Origin: Tigriopus japonicus
Taxonomy: Eukaryota > Arthropoda > Copepoda > Harpacticoida > Harpacticidae
Direction: 5' to 3'
Length of the DNA stretch: 64,000 nt
NCBI GenBank assembly: GCA_010645155.1
Contig: CM021312.1
Location: 2,518,556-2,582,555 of the forward strand
A model generated the notes under the pieces. It did no database searches, was not told where the DNA came from, and was given only the letters and a program-made list of their open reading frames with translations. Numbering within the stretch: the first letter of the stretch is position 1; every line of letters begins with the position of its first letter. Position numbers and translations under genes: made by a program. Positions 1-11,087 of the stretch are shown piece by piece.

Positions 1-121
1 ACTGTTGGCAGATCTGTACAACCCTTGAATTGTGGGTTGGTCAGGAATAGTATTCAAAAATTTGTCCAATCCTGCCTTAAATGCTGTTAGAGGATCAGCT
101 CCTACATATTCCCGACGAAGA

Positions 122-403
122 CTAATGGCCAATGGGTAACAAATTGAACAATGAAGGAGCCCGATAAAGAAGAGAGGAGGACTTCATTGTTCGTCCTAGC
201 CTAGTTTCCTTAGGATTTGGAGGTGCTCTCAGGGCGCACGTAAAGCCTCTACGATCGCTCCAACTGATCTCAAATCCTGGGTTAGGACAGAGCCCATGAA
301 TGCTCTTGAAAACATACAGTATCAGATACCTTTCATACCTTCTCTGAGTACTGTACAGCCCTAACTTCTGGAATCTGATCCTTCTGACTTCTGATCCAAC
401 CAC
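122..403 (-). pseudogene. Retrotransposon ORF2 C-terminal tail
   Basis: This open frame encodes the post-RT tail of the same element: a motif RRYERYLILYVFKSIHGLCP, then a Cys/Arg-rich stretch with FTCALRAPPNPK and an end of SLFNLLPIGH. This arrangement is common at the C-terminus of arthropod non-LTR polyproteins. A homologous plus-strand copy lies at about 56031-56230. It is separated from the RT frame by a frameshift around 370-400. Confidence 0.7.
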
Positions 404-1570
404 ATGTTTGAAATGCCTTCCCCATTTTCAACTGAATATGCTCATCAAACTTTCCATCATCTTGGACGACAATTCCTAAATCCCTCATGGACGATACGTG
501 CTCAATATCACATCCTCCACTCTCTTTGAGTGGAACATCTAATTTTGACGCCCCATACGTCATTGTGCGGAATTTCATCCCGTTCAATGCCATGTTACTC
601 TCGCCAACCCAAGAATAGACTTTCTCCAAGTCATCTAGTAAACATTTTGAGTCCTGGCAATTCCTTCCACAAACTAATTTTGGATCATCAGCTTATGAAG
701 AAATACTGGCTTTTGTTCTAAACTTCTGGAGAGGAGCAATAAAGAGAATAAACACGAGCGGGCCTAAAATTGAACCTTGTGGAACACCTGACTTGAAATC
801 ATACATGCCACTAAAACATTCTTCTACCTTATCCAATCGCTTCCTTTTGCTCAGTCATAAAACTATCAATCCAATTCAGGACCTTACCCTGGATCCCAAA
901 CTCTTTGAGTTGATCATGCAAAAGACCATGATCTACCTTAGCAAAGGCCTTGGCAAAGTCAAGATAGACTACATCAACTGACTTGTGACTTTCGAGCCCT
1001 TCAATGATCTGCTCAATATGATCAACCAATTGGGTTACTGTACTAAAATGAGCTTGAAACCCATGCTGTCCAGAAGGAATTATAAATATTATACTTCCAA
1101 ATAATGTACAAGCTTGGACTTCGTGATCTTCTCAAAGACTTTGCAATATTGGAAGTCAGAGAAATGGGCTTATAATTACTAGGGAGTGACTTATCTCCGC
1201 CCTTAAAAATTGGAACAACATTAGCTACTTTTAAAGAAGAGGGAAACTTGCCCTGATCCAAGATGCAACGCATCAAGTAGGAGAAAACAGGGGCAAGAAT
1301 CTGTGAACATTTCATCAGAAACTGAGATGTCACACCATCAGGTCCAGGAGAACTCGAGCTTTAAGCTCTTGATCGCCTCAAAAGCATCTTGATCTGTGAC
1401 TACCAGATCCTTCAATCGATTTTACTGACTATCAATCCCAGTCTCATCAACAACATTGCTGCAGTCATGGCCTACTATGCCTACCCTTTTTGGAATTGAA
1501 AATACACTTGAATACTGATCTCCAAGCATATTGGCCATTACCTCACTTTCATTGACGGTTTTACCGTCGA
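333..1570 (-). pseudogene. Retrotransposon reverse transcriptase, broken
   Basis: The RT domain is spread over at least three frames. The N-terminal fingers (GPFEVDGKTVNESEVMAN, then KVANVVPIFKGGDKS) are followed by palm motif A as YLDFAKAFAKVDH, with an A in place of the usual second D. Then come GVPQGSILGP and the catalytic box. In that box the codon expected for Tyr of YADD is TAA (693-695), leaving stop-ADD. Downstream, WVGESNMALNGMKF and DLGIVVQDDGKFDEHI are the usual thumb and C-terminal motifs. These changes abolish function. The family is the one also seen at 21.3-21.7 kb. Confidence 0.85.
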
Positions 1571-1572
1571 CC

Positions 1573-2363
1573 TCAAAAGGTCCTACAGGATGCTTCATTT
1601 TTTCTCTTTGTATTTGCAAACGAGAAAAACGCCTTTGGATTAGTCTTAACCTCCTGGACAACTCTACTTTCCTTTTCAATCTGACCAAAATCAATGGAGT
1701 CCCTAATCTTAGTTTGAACCATGTTCAATTTATTTTGGAGGCTGGCAACAACAAATGGATTTGAAGTACGCCGAAGTCTATTCAAAAGCTGACAACTCCG
1801 TTTGAACAACTTCTTTCTAACGGGGGATTGGTTGGATGTTCGGGGTATTGGTTGGGGATTGGAAGCTAACCTATAACCATATCTAGGAGACCCATAAATA
1901 GCTGGCCTCGGTTTCCTCTGAGTACCTCGTACATGGAGCTGTCTACACTCCACATTGAAACACGTCCCACTACTCATTGATCTACGACACATGTACGGGT
2001 GGAAGAAGGGGCACTCGACCTTTGAGCACCCTTTCTTGTTGTATTTCAGAAGCCCAAACTGCAACAATTTTTGACACCACTGAGGGTGTTCAAAAGAGCT
2101 ACATCCTTTTCTATCCGGACTACAAGGCTGCCTTTTGTGGTCAGGACAAACTTCCTTACATGCTAGAGCTTCCTGAACAATTGTTGGTTGTTGTCCAACA
2201 ATTGGGCTCGCTTTGAGTCAACGAGCTTTCTGGTCTGACTAACACAAGCAACCAGAGCCTCAACTATGAAAGCCTTCTTGACAACAGAGGGGTCCTTCCC
2301 TTCTAAGGCTAAATGCAGACATTTCCTGGCCTCATCGCTAACCTGACTCAAGATAGCCTCCAT
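1573..2363 (-). pseudogene. Retrotransposon ORF1-like region with CCCH-type zinc fingers fused to pre-RT linker
   Basis: Translation starts near MEAILSQVSDEAR at about 2363 and shifts frame once near 2210, after the residues LVDSK. The second frame is rich in Cys and His: a C-x8-C-x4-C-x3-H finger follows a C-x4-C-x3-H half finger, and more Cys/His pairs lie upstream, as in nucleic-acid-binding CCCH fingers. After a Pro/Arg/Ser-rich linker the same frame runs into a sequence typical of the connector between endonuclease and RT in CR1/Jockey-type ORF2 proteins (basic helix, then NPKAFFSFANTKRK). The expected role is binding element RNA. The frame change and the missing endonuclease mark it as non-functional. 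The CCCH assignment is from visible spacing only. Confidence 0.6.
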
Positions 2364-2746
2364 CATGTAAATGGAAGGAAAAACTAACAACCAACTCTAA
2401 CAAAAGTAATGAGAGAAGGAGGGGGTGTGAAGAAAGATTAACAGGAAACACCAACTAGGTGAAGAAGCTGACCAGACTGACCTAGCCCAAGAGAGGGAGC
2501 CAACCAAACAATTTCACAACTAACTGTGAGAAGACAGAACGTCATCTAATGGAATAGTACCCTTTCTGGCCAACAGGAAAGAAGAAAAAACAAGAGTTTC
2601 AACTAACCTAGCTCAAGAGAGAGTCAGACAACCAATCTCACACCTAACTGATAAGAGATAAGACAAAGGATAACATACAATGAAGAACAAATCCTCAAAT
2701 ATGGAGGAAAAATAATGGGGCTACGCAACTGGTCAGAATCCCAAAA

Positions 2747-3037
2747 ATGAATGATGACGAAGAAATATTTCCCGAAGAAAGTTTGAAGCTTCAGTTTTGG
2801 TACTTTATAACCACTGGCATATCTAATTGCATTTGGACCGGTTTAACTGTAGCTTTGTCTAATATGGGACTTGTAGCTACATTTGTCGAAATCACTGTGC
2901 TTTTAGTCGTGGCTGGTATTTTCCACACTTTGTATTACACTGTCTTTGGCCATCCTTGGCGAATTATTTCTAGAAACAGGATGTTGGACACAATGAAAAA
3001 AATAACTGATTGTAAGGATGTAAGATCGTCCTTGTGA
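2747..3037 (+). CDS. Possible small two-helix membrane protein
   Basis: A 96-codon frame starts with an acidic N-terminus (MNDDEEIFPEES). Two hydrophobic segments follow, about residues 17-43 and 45-68, then a basic tail with PWRIISRNR and several Lys. The composition (acidic outside, positive after the second helix) looks like a real membrane protein or the last exon of one rather than a random frame. I do not recognise the family. It lies just upstream of the retrotransposon's 5' end on the opposite strand, so it could also be an exon of a gene disrupted by that insertion. No clear splice acceptor or polyadenylation signal decides this. Confidence 0.35.
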   Translation: MNDDEEIFPEESLKLQFWYFITTGISNCIWTGLTVALSNMGLVATFVEITVLLVVAGIFHTLYYTVFGHPWRIISRNRMLDTMKKITDCKDVRSSL

Positions 3038-3317
3038 AAGTGCAAATCAACTTTAACATCCATTTTCAAGCTAGCAAATGCGTAAAACATGTGTAAAATT
3101 GTTTTGGAAAATCATATTCAAAATGGCATGTTGTTCCCATTTGATCCTATCAAGAAGCTTTGTCCCCTGAGCCGAAAAATAAATGAAATCGAGCCAAATC
3201 AAGAGCGTTGGTACTCAACAATATGTTCTGAATTCGTAGATACGGAGTTTGCTAGGTGGTCTTAAAATCGGTACTGACAAATTAATATGCAACCTTTTAT
3301 CTCAAGTTAATCTTAAC

Positions 3318-3405
3318 GAGGAGGGAAACTTGCCCTGATCCACGATTAGGCGCATCAGATATTAGAAAACTAAGTCATTAAAGAAAACTAAGTCCAGGGG
3401 CCAAG
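3318..3405 (-). mobile_element. Short RT fragment of LINE copy-A family
   Basis: The plus-strand bases here, around GAGGGAAACTTGCCCTGATC, match the finger-domain region at about 1230-1305 of copy A. A small tandem duplication of about 18 bases (TAAGTCATTAAAGAAAAC) lies inside the match. It is too short to code. Confidence 0.6.
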
Positions 3406-3434
3406 GCTTTGACTAAATGGCGAAAAGTTATGTG

Positions 3435-4266
3435 TAGGGATGGGTCGAGCCAGGATTTTTTGGTTCTGGATCATGGTCGGTTCTGCAACTTTTCGGTTTG
3501 GGTCGGTTCGGTTCCGATCCGATCAAAATATATTTGGATGCAGATTAGATCAGGATCGGATCCGGATCCGGATCAAATCAGATCGGATCTGGGTCTGGTA
3601 TCTCAAGTATCAAGTATTAAAACCAATTTCAAATTAAGCACCTATTTTCATCATTGAGCAGTTTATATTTTACTTTTTAATATTATTTTCAAGTTTTTAT
3701 TGATAAATAGAAGGTTTTGATGATTTGAGCAAATCAATGAAAGACCAAATGCTCAACAGATTCATATGTGTTTAGATTTTTAAAGTATTTTTGGGAGGCA
3801 CCAATCTTACACAGGAACTATTATATAGTTTATCCATGTCTTACACAACGATGGAAAGTATATATTCTTGCCATGGTAGTTAGGCTTCCGTGAGAAGATT
3901 AGGAAATTTAAAGACGCTAGAAAATTGCAAATAAACAGAACTCATTAATTGACTTGCTCTCATTGGTAACTCAGTTAGGTATGTGGTTACCAAATTTTTC
4001 ATTGCAAATCAATGTTAAAGTTAGCGCTGATAAACCATAACTGGACCTGCAATCCTGCATCACACAGGACCTTGAAAACTCGCATGAATTACAATGCACG
4101 TTCAACAGTTTTTGATATCTTATGGAAATTGATCCAGACTCCTCGGAGGTCGGTTCCGACTCCGGAGTGGTTCCTGGGTTTTTGGATCCGGTTCGCGGCG
4201 AGGCGACCTCAGAACCGATCCGATCCGATGGAGAGTCGGCTCATGGCTGATCTTTACCCATCCATA
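3435..4266. mobile_element. hAT-type MITE, long member of the TAGGGATGGGT family
   Basis: The ends are TAGGGATGGGTC and, inverted, TACCCATCCATA. They are flanked by near-identical 8-bp duplications GTTATGTG (3427-3434) and GTTATATG (4267-4274). An 8-bp target duplication and TAGGG-type ends are the hallmark of hAT transposons. Both subterminal regions are rich in GATCC/GGATC and CGGTTC motifs. There is no transposase, so it is non-autonomous. A shorter relative (about 457 bp) lies at 22434-22890. Confidence 0.8.
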
Positions 4267-4654
4267 GTTATATGAAAACATGAAAAATATTTTATTTTAC
4301 AAAAGGGGCATTTTCAGAAAGGAAAATATGTCTACGTTATTCGTACATTTTTACTTTTCTACGTCTAAAAAATCACATATTTTGGTTCTTTTCGAGATGT
4401 GTGTCACAAAATGATCGCTAATTTGACGAAACTTTAAGTCTGAGTTTTGACTCTTTTTTGCCACCATGGTACTTCTTACACCATAATTGGCACAAAAATA
4501 TTTTTGTTAAGATTTAAGCAGATTTTCCTATTGTGATTACAGGAAATTTGGAAAAATGTCATCTTCTAAATACTTCTGTCGTTCTACTGCATTCTAGAAC
4601 ATATCTTGAAATACTATTTAAAGAAAACGGAGAGCGCTGCTTGGCTTAAACCCA

Positions 4655-5155
4655 ACTTGGGCTCACACAGGCCCAATTTTGACGCACTTTTTTTTGCAAC
4701 ACAATGGCGGTCCCTGACAAAGTGGAAAAATTTCCGTTGCAATTGAATGTCCTTTGTGATGATTTTGTGGCACATGATTAGATTTTGTTTTCCTCTCTCT
4801 CTCTTGCAAGGAGATCAATTTGAGAGATGCGAGGCGTTCTTCATACGAGAAGTGTTTAAGGCCGGTGATGGAGCGTCTAAAACGCCTCTGGATGTTTTCC
4901 AGTGTTAGGATGTCCTTGTTCAGACGGAGCCTCCTAATACACACAGAGTAATCTAGAATAGGCAAGATGTAAGTCTGGTAGATTTTTAGCAACGGTAAGG
5001 GTTTTATTTTTTATTTTTGAATGACTTGTTGATTTGGCCAATCAATCTGTGGCATTTTGCTGCCACACCCTGTACTTGGCATTCCCACTTTAGATTGTCT
5101 TGAACCATGATGCCCAAGTCTCTGATTTTCCTGGTAGTGAGGATGATATCCATAA
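4655..5155 (-). mobile_element. Fragment of a second non-LTR retrotransposon family
   Basis: On the minus strand the segment 5155-5010 encodes the post-RT motif IRDLGIMVQD and a following FKN-rich stretch. Bases 4992-4663 encode LKIYQTYILPILDYSVC, then IQRRFRRSITGLKHFSYEERL, the usual C-terminal tail of another RT family. The sequence is clearly different from copy A. Both ends are abrupt and the two halves are in different frames, so this is a truncated, dead copy. Confidence 0.7.
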
Positions 5156-5503
5156 CCCGAAACAACCCTACCGAATCTCGAACCTAAATGGGCACAAATA
5201 TTCTCTAGAAGGCCAAATAGTCAATGGCCTTAAGGTAAAAGGAGTAACCGAGTCTGGCTCGTACCATTTGCCAGCTACTCTCGAAAATGACTTAGTTCCA
5301 GAGACATAGGAAGAAGTTGGTTTGGGTAGTTGTAACTAGAGCACTATAATAACATAGTAAAGACGCTTCAGAAGCGAAGCTATTGCGACACTACAAGAGG
5401 CACTAACAATTCCGCAAGGCTTTCACATTCATCTCCGCAAAATTGCTTCTACACCTCAACTCAAAAACATTTTATTTTGCAAGTGTCATAATGGATTGGC
5501 AGG

Positions 5504-7042
5504 TCATTCTATAGTATTTTGCAAATTTGTATGCTTTGCAACAAAGACAAGTACGTGTGCAAAGGCACTCTTATTGGACTTTATTACGTTAAATCGTGGA
5601 CTTTCCGCTGTCATGGCTTCTTCTTGGTTTTGACGATAAATTGATTTGGAGCCGCGGATTTTCAGAAACTCTTCTAGTTTCATTTTCGCGTCTTTTTCGG
5701 CGGCAACAATTCCTGGAAACCACATTTCGTGGACAACATGAGGAAACTTTTGCTCAAGAACCTCCCGCCAAGTTCGACAAATTTCGTGATCCAAAACCGT
5801 GGAAATCAAAGGTTGAGAAAATGATTTGGGGTACCAATAGGAATCCAGTTCTTTGCGTAATTTCTCGGGATCTGGGGTATTTTTCACCTGCAAAAGTATA
5901 TTTTTAGATGCTTCTTGCTTGCAAAAATTGTGCAAAACATTTTTGAAATTACCATATCATTGTTGCTCTCAAAGTGTGAAATTTCCCAAGAAATGAGAAA
6001 ATCAATAAACTTAGAGTGAAAGCGTCCTCTGAGCCAATTCAGAAGATCATCGATTAGGTTCCAGTTTGGGAACTTGGTATCAATGATATGGGATTCTAGC
6101 ACGCATTTGACAAAGCTTAAATCTTGCCTGAAAATACACAAAATGAATAATGAGGAAGGCTACCGAAAGGGCTCATAACCGAAACCGAAACCGAAAGCAG
6201 CTGACTACAAAATTGTATTAATGCAAACTACGCCTTAAAAATCAAATTGCTCATGTGTTCCATGTTGGGTAGTCACAAATTTTGAATAATCGGGAAACGT
6301 AAATTTCAGAGGTTTTTGGACGAAAAATTTCGATTTTGTTGTCAAACTCCATCCTTTATAGTGCGTGTCTGCCTTCGGTTTCGGTAGGCATAACCGAAAT
6401 CGAAACCGAACCCGAATTTTTGGCCATCACTAGTATTTACCCTGGTTTGAAACAATCTTCAAGCAATTCAATTCGAAATTTGTCGTAGGAATCATCGTTG
6501 TCCATTTCGCATGTGTCATGAAAGTATTGAAGTTCTTTGAGTTCTTTCAGGATTCGGAACCCAATGGAAAAAAGTCGGCGAAAGTCAAACCTGGTTTTCA
6601 GTTCGATATTGAGACGATTGGAATGAGTGATTTCGGCTTTTAAGATATTTATCCAACTTTCCCATTCATGGACCTGATTGCTGAGGGTTAGCTCAACAAT
6701 TTCCACGGGCTTGCCATTGATCAAAGATTTTAAGGGATCATCTTCAGGAAGAGTTGTTCCCCTTAAATCGATGCAATAGCAAGATTTCCATTGATCCGAA
6801 GTTTGCAACCAAAGGAGAAGTGGAAATTTCAATTCTTCGGAAGAATTTTCTTGCACAATTAAGTTGTATTGTTTCATCCATGACATTTGTTCTAGAATGG
6901 GAGTCCAATCTAAATTCCTGAATTGGTGATCCTCACATAACTTCAAATAATTGAGTGCTTTAAAATCGGGCCCAGATTCAATTTTGACGTAACTTTCAAT
7001 CCCAAAGAACACCATGCTTGAGTTTGAACGAAACGAGCCCAG
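5504..7042 (-). CDS. Three terminal exons of an unrecognised protein, probably the 3' part of the nuclease/P-loop gene
   Basis: The exons are 7042-6441, 6127-5953 and 5887-5504 (stop). All junctions keep frame (phase 2, then phase 0). Acceptors are TTTTCTAG, GTATTTTCAG and CTTTTGCAG; donors are GTAAAT and GTAATT. The chain encodes about 386 residues, mostly helical, acidic and Trp-rich, for example NLDWTPILEQMSWMKQYN and a tail from KNTPDPEKLRKELDSYW to an Asn/Thr-rich C-terminus. I do not recognise a domain. The first exon opens in phase 0 after an acceptor, so more coding sequence lies upstream. Orientation and position suggest it continues the gene at 8.8-16.2 kb, but no verified splice connects them, so a separate gene is possible. 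Confidence 0.6.
6150..6434. mobile_element. MITE-like repeat filling an intron
   Basis: The ends carry arrays of AACCGAAACCGAAA and its inverted complement GGTTTCGGTAG. The right end (inverted TAGTGATGGCC) resembles the hAT-type ends elsewhere in the window. The left end is eroded and I find no target duplication. It makes up nearly the whole 313-bp intron between exons 7042-6441 and 6127-5953. Confidence 0.5.
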
Positions 7043-7501
7043 CTAGAAAAGTTAATGAAAGAATGAATGGTTAAGGTCTAAAACTATGTTGCTATAACAC
7101 TAAAAACCAACTATGAGAGTTCTGAAAATTCAATAGTCAAATATTATTATGGCTGCATTGAAGAGATACTGTTAAAGATATTGTTACGAGATCCTCTTGA
7201 AGGATCCAAAATAAAACGAACAGAAGGAATTTCTCATCTTTTATATTTTTGAAGAAGAAAGTTGCCCTATGAGATTAAATATTTTCAATTTTTAAGTTTT
7301 ATTTTGTAAAAAGATTGTTACTTTACTTTTTGCAACTTGAGTAAATCCTTACATTTGACTTTGGTGCTCGTGGAAACTGTTTTTTGATCATTGGATGAGC
7401 GCCTTGTTTGATTGCAAGCGTTTTTAGCCTACACAGTGTTCAAAAATGCCTCCTTTTAAGTTTGTACGGAAATGTCCGAACACAATGAAAAATGTTTTGC
7501 A

Positions 7502-8436
7502 CTCTGGAAACAAAAGGGGAACAACTTTGATTTACTGCATGCATTTATTAAAATTTGCAAACGATAAAAAACTAGATACCGCGAACCCTAATAAATTAGG
7601 AATTATGTTGGTCAGGTGCTGAGTTATTTGAGTTTAAATGGTTCATTTTTGGCCCTAATAAGCAAAAAAATAGTTCCAGGTGTGTGAAATCTCAAGTCCC
7701 CAAGCAAATAATATTGTTTCTCGATATAATAAAATCGAATAAAGATCTATCAATTTTGTTTAAGTCAAAGTAATAGAGAAGATTGACAAGTGATTACTTT
7801 GATTAAACTTAAAATTAATACTGCTAAAAACAATGCACCAATTATATTGATGAAACCAAGTTATGGATTCATTTTAAAATTGAAAACAATCTCCTGAAGA
7901 GATGTTCTTTTGGATTTAGTTCGAATTTGATATTTCTCAAAGGACCAAACTTAATATTTTTGGCCAAACGTGATTTTTTGAAAATCTGTTAGTTTCACGA
8001 AATTTGTTTTGGCAATGTCCCAAATTGTCCTTCTCATGACTTAAAAGAAGGAATTTTTGATGTGTTTTTTAGGTAAAAATACCTATTATTTTGACCTGTA
8101 ATGACAAAACGTAGAAAACAAAGAGGTTTGAACCTATTTTATGAGATCAAAAAACCATATAATTTCGACAGGAATTTGAGTTTCATATATCTGGAGCTTG
8201 CTCCGCTTTTTGGGGTCAAAAATGGGGCCATTAAACGTAAATAGCTCAACACCTAATCCACATTTTTCAATAAATTTTGATTCAACAGATATCTTGAAAA
8301 AAATAAAAATCTGCTGACTAAATTTTCAAAAATTTATAAATTTAGTGTTTTTTTTGGTGTATAACTTTTTATCCAGCGCAAACTTTGATAAATGCAGTCA
8401 ATCAAAATTGTTCCCCTTTGGTTTCCAGCGTTCCAT
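7502..8436. mobile_element. Unclassified element with about 70-bp inverted ends
   Basis: Bases from about 7502 (TGGAAACAAAAGGGGAACAA, then TTTGATTTACTGCATG) reappear inverted at about 8436-8365 (TGGAAACCAAAGGGGAACAA, then TTTTGATTGACTGCAT). The matching arms are about 70 bp long with scattered differences. The interior is A+T-rich and shows no transposase. I could not identify a target duplication, so the true ends may lie a little further out. Confidence 0.5.
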
Positions 8437-8837
8437 AGAGACGTGTAAATACTGGCACGATTTTTGAGCTTTGTAGGCTGCTCGGGCTGCGCCACAATCG
8501 TTGCAAAAACTACCGTGATCAAAACTCTTCCAGTCTCTCCAAAACTTAGAACGCAAAATTACTCATTATGAACAGAAATTCTTCGAAGTTTTTGGTTTCT
8601 ACGTCTTGCATCCAACACTTAATTTGAGTTAGCATGGTCGAGTAACTGACCACCAAAATGCAGGGCATTGCATCATCTTAAATTACGCTGAAGGGAAGTC
8701 ACCACGTCAAAAACTGGAAACACTAAAACTAGGTGGCGTCCTAGTGCCGATTTGAGGAACTGTCCACCTCTCTTATATGTCACTGTACTTGGGTATTTCC
8801 CTATAAGCTTAAAAGGCATTTTTGAACACCGTGCCTA

Positions 8838-9385
8838 GTTTTGGCGCGAAACAGAGTCGATTTTATGAATGCATGATGAAGTTCTTGAAACAAAACCATT
8901 TCGGCCTCGAATCCTTCCACGAAGTTTTCACGTGTTATCAGAATTTGTCGTTGGTCATGGTTTGGAGCTTGGAAAAACTTGTCCAAATCTTCATTCGAAC
9001 AATCTGTCATCTGGAAGTAGATTTATCCAACTGACATTAAAAAGATGTGAATCAGGGACTTTTATTAGGCTTCTCCTGAAAAAATGAAATGACGAGTTGG
9101 CTTACCCAATCAGCAAATCCATAGAAGTAAACATTATCCAGCTTCAGTTTGATATTTTCAAGGGTTTCAGGAAATAGAAAGGAATCATCGTGTACAATGA
9201 TCATGATTTGGGTCACATCTCGTTCTTGGTTCAATTCCGACATGATTCTCTCGATGTTATCTGCTAGTCGTTCAAATGAGGAATCTTGATTGTTTTCGTG
9301 AATGTACGGAATGAACTCCTGCATTTCTTGGGAATTCCTCAAATTCAACGCGAGACCTTTTTCGATTTTAAAATCGTCTTTATAT
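8838..9385 (-). CDS. Late helicase-like exons of the nuclease/P-loop gene
   Basis: Exon 9385-9106 follows acceptor TTATTCTTAG and ends at donor GTAAGC. It encodes ITQIMIIVHDD-like and FYGFADW segments. The next exon starts at 9010 after ACTTCCAG, in phase with it, and encodes ILITRENFVEGFEAEMVLF. A box of the form T-R-x-x-F-x-G-x-E-x-E-x-V is typical of motif V/VI in superfamily-1-like ATPases, including DUF2075/Schlafen-type helicase domains. The 3' edge of the second exon is uncertain; a possible donor is near 8838. The upstream neighbour exon (11433-11088) ends in phase 1 while this one needs phase 2, so a small exon may be missing or the gene is decaying. Confidence 0.55.
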
Positions 9386-9408
9386 CTAAGAATAAAGATA
9401 GTATTCAT

Positions 9409-10238
9409 TAGGGACAGGAACTTTAGACGAATAAACGTATTCGTCTTTTTTCGTCTTTATTCGTCTTTTTTAACCTTATTCGTCGCGACAAATTTCCGGC
9501 AATTTCACTCAATTTTTTTTGTCTGATTAGTGAAAAATGGAAAATTTTCTTGGATTGTAAGTTTTCTTCTTAAATTTTAAATTAAACAGACACTTTTAAA
9601 AAAGTTCAACGCCAAAACTTGGGCCAAAGTAATAGTTTGATTGTCAGTTGCGTTTTTGCTCGAACAAAATATGATCCACACTTAAATTTTAACTTGTAGG
9701 GTTTCCTGACAGACACGGAAAGAAAAGGCCACTATTGGATTGAAAAAAGATATCCGACTATGCAAACAATTAAGTGTCAGCAAATTTGCCATAAAATATT
9801 GCTCAACTGAAAACGTTTAAAAAAGGGCGGATTTGAACTTTTTTGAACATATTTTTTTTTAAATTAATATTTACTACTGACCATTTCTTGCTCATTTGGC
9901 ACTTTTCCTTCCTTTCTTTTGTATATTTTGTCGTTTTACACAGAGCAGGTGTTTTCCTTCAATTGGGACACACTTTTCGTCTACTTTATGGGCAGCAGTT
10001 TAAGGCTCTTTGTAACCTCTTTACAGGCAATTTGTTAGTTTTTTTTTACCGTGAAAGACAGTTTTTTTCGTTAAATGAAGCCTTTTATTCGTCTTTTTTC
10101 GTTTCATCGGGCAATTTTATTTATCTTTTTTCATTTAATCGGGCAATTTTATTCGTCTTTTTTCGTCTAATCGGGCAATTTTATTCGTCTTTTTTCGTCT
10201 AATTTGACAGTTTTATTCGTCTAAACTTCCTGTCTCTA
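9409..10238. mobile_element. hAT-type MITE with TCGTCTTTTT arrays
   Basis: It is bounded by TAGGGACAGGAACTTTAGAC and the inverted end GTCTAAACTTCCTGTCTCTA. Perfect 8-bp duplications GTATTCAT lie at 9401-9408 and 10239-10246. Near both ends the motif ATTCGTCTTTTTTCGTC is repeated several times. No transposase is present. It sits in an intron of the nuclease/P-loop gene, 23 nt upstream of the 3' splice site at 9385/9386. Confidence 0.85.
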
Positions 10239-10392
10239 GTATTCATCATCCATCAATGAGAAAATTATATTGCATAACACGTTTTTTTGGGGGGGAAGAG
10301 GCGGATTTTTAAAACCGCTACAAGGAATGTGATTCCCTACAAAGAGAGTTAATGATTAATTTAGTTTATAAAATTACTGTTTATTTGAAATT

Positions 10393-10440
10393 TGATCTGC
10401 CAATGAGTTACTGTTGGCAGATCTGTACAATCCTTGAATA
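10393..10440 (-). mobile_element. 5'-truncated LINE 3' UTR fragment (copy-A family)
   Basis: The sequence around CCAATGAGTTACTGTTGGCA and AGATCTGTACAATCCTTGAA matches the 3' UTR at bases 1-30 and at 52117-52180. Severe 5' truncation of this kind is typical of target-primed reverse transcription. Confidence 0.6.
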
Positions 10441-11080
10441 TTTTGATTTAAGAATCCTGCGAAGATGATATTTTTTCAACGCAAGCAATATCTATTTTTT
10501 CTTAATGGCAAAATATTAAGGTTTTCGACAAAAAAGTTGGCAAAGTAGTTGAAAATGCCAAAACAGTGGGGACAAATGTAAAAGTTGATACAATTGGTAA
10601 AAGGTTCAGGGTTTTGGTGCCTCAACATTACTTTTACTGCATATTTTATATGCAGCAAAACATGCATGACATGTTATTGCATAACATCTGGTGCCCATTC
10701 ACAAAGGATTGATTGTTTTAAAAAATCTTCACAGAAGCTCAAATTTCCAAAATTTCCAGTTTTTTTTCTCTAAAATTCAAAGGAGGGATCCAGAAAAATG
10801 GGCAAAATGGTTGAAAACTTCGTTTAAACCCACGAAAGAGTTGAAAATACCCAAAATAGGGAAAAGCTAGGAATTGAAAATTCCAAATAAAATTAAATTT
10901 GTTCCTCTGCTCCCTTTTTAAGACATAGTTTATTTACGTACACAATTTACGAATTTCCAGCGAAATTCATAGCCGTCACGAACGTGATACATTGCATAAG
11001 TTTGGTACATTTTTGACTTGAGCTTGCGGTAAAAAGATCAACGGGCTGACCCTTAGGTAGAAATAATCATAATCGCAAAT
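10441..11080. other. Intronic or intergenic sequence, no feature seen
   Basis: A+T-rich sequence between the MITE/LINE fragment and the Walker B exon. A small missing exon of the nuclease/P-loop gene may hide here, but I could not identify one. Confidence 0.4.
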
Positions 11081-11087
11081 CTTCAAC

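Larger units (their letters stand above)
1..2680 (-). mobile_element. Decayed non-LTR (LINE) retrotransposon, copy A
   Basis: Read on the minus strand, this stretch holds in order a 5' region with two diverged copies of a block (about 2479-2541 and 2608-2670, 129 bp apart), an ORF1-like zinc-finger region, a connecting segment, a reverse transcriptase (RT) in several frames, a C-terminal tail and a 3' UTR that leaves the window at base 1. RT landmarks are FKGGDKSLPSNYKPISLTS, YLDFAKAF, GVPQGSILGP and a damaged catalytic box. I see no apurinic endonuclease domain, so an internal deletion probably joined ORF1 to the middle of ORF2. Other fragments of the same family lie at about 3318, 10393, 21341, 52117 and 55810. 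Multiple stops and frameshifts show it is dead. Confidence 0.85.

Noticed and set aside
3409..3657. Asp/Pro repeat protein (GSDPDPDQIRSD)
   Set aside because: It is a reading of the GGATCC-rich subterminal array of a MITE.
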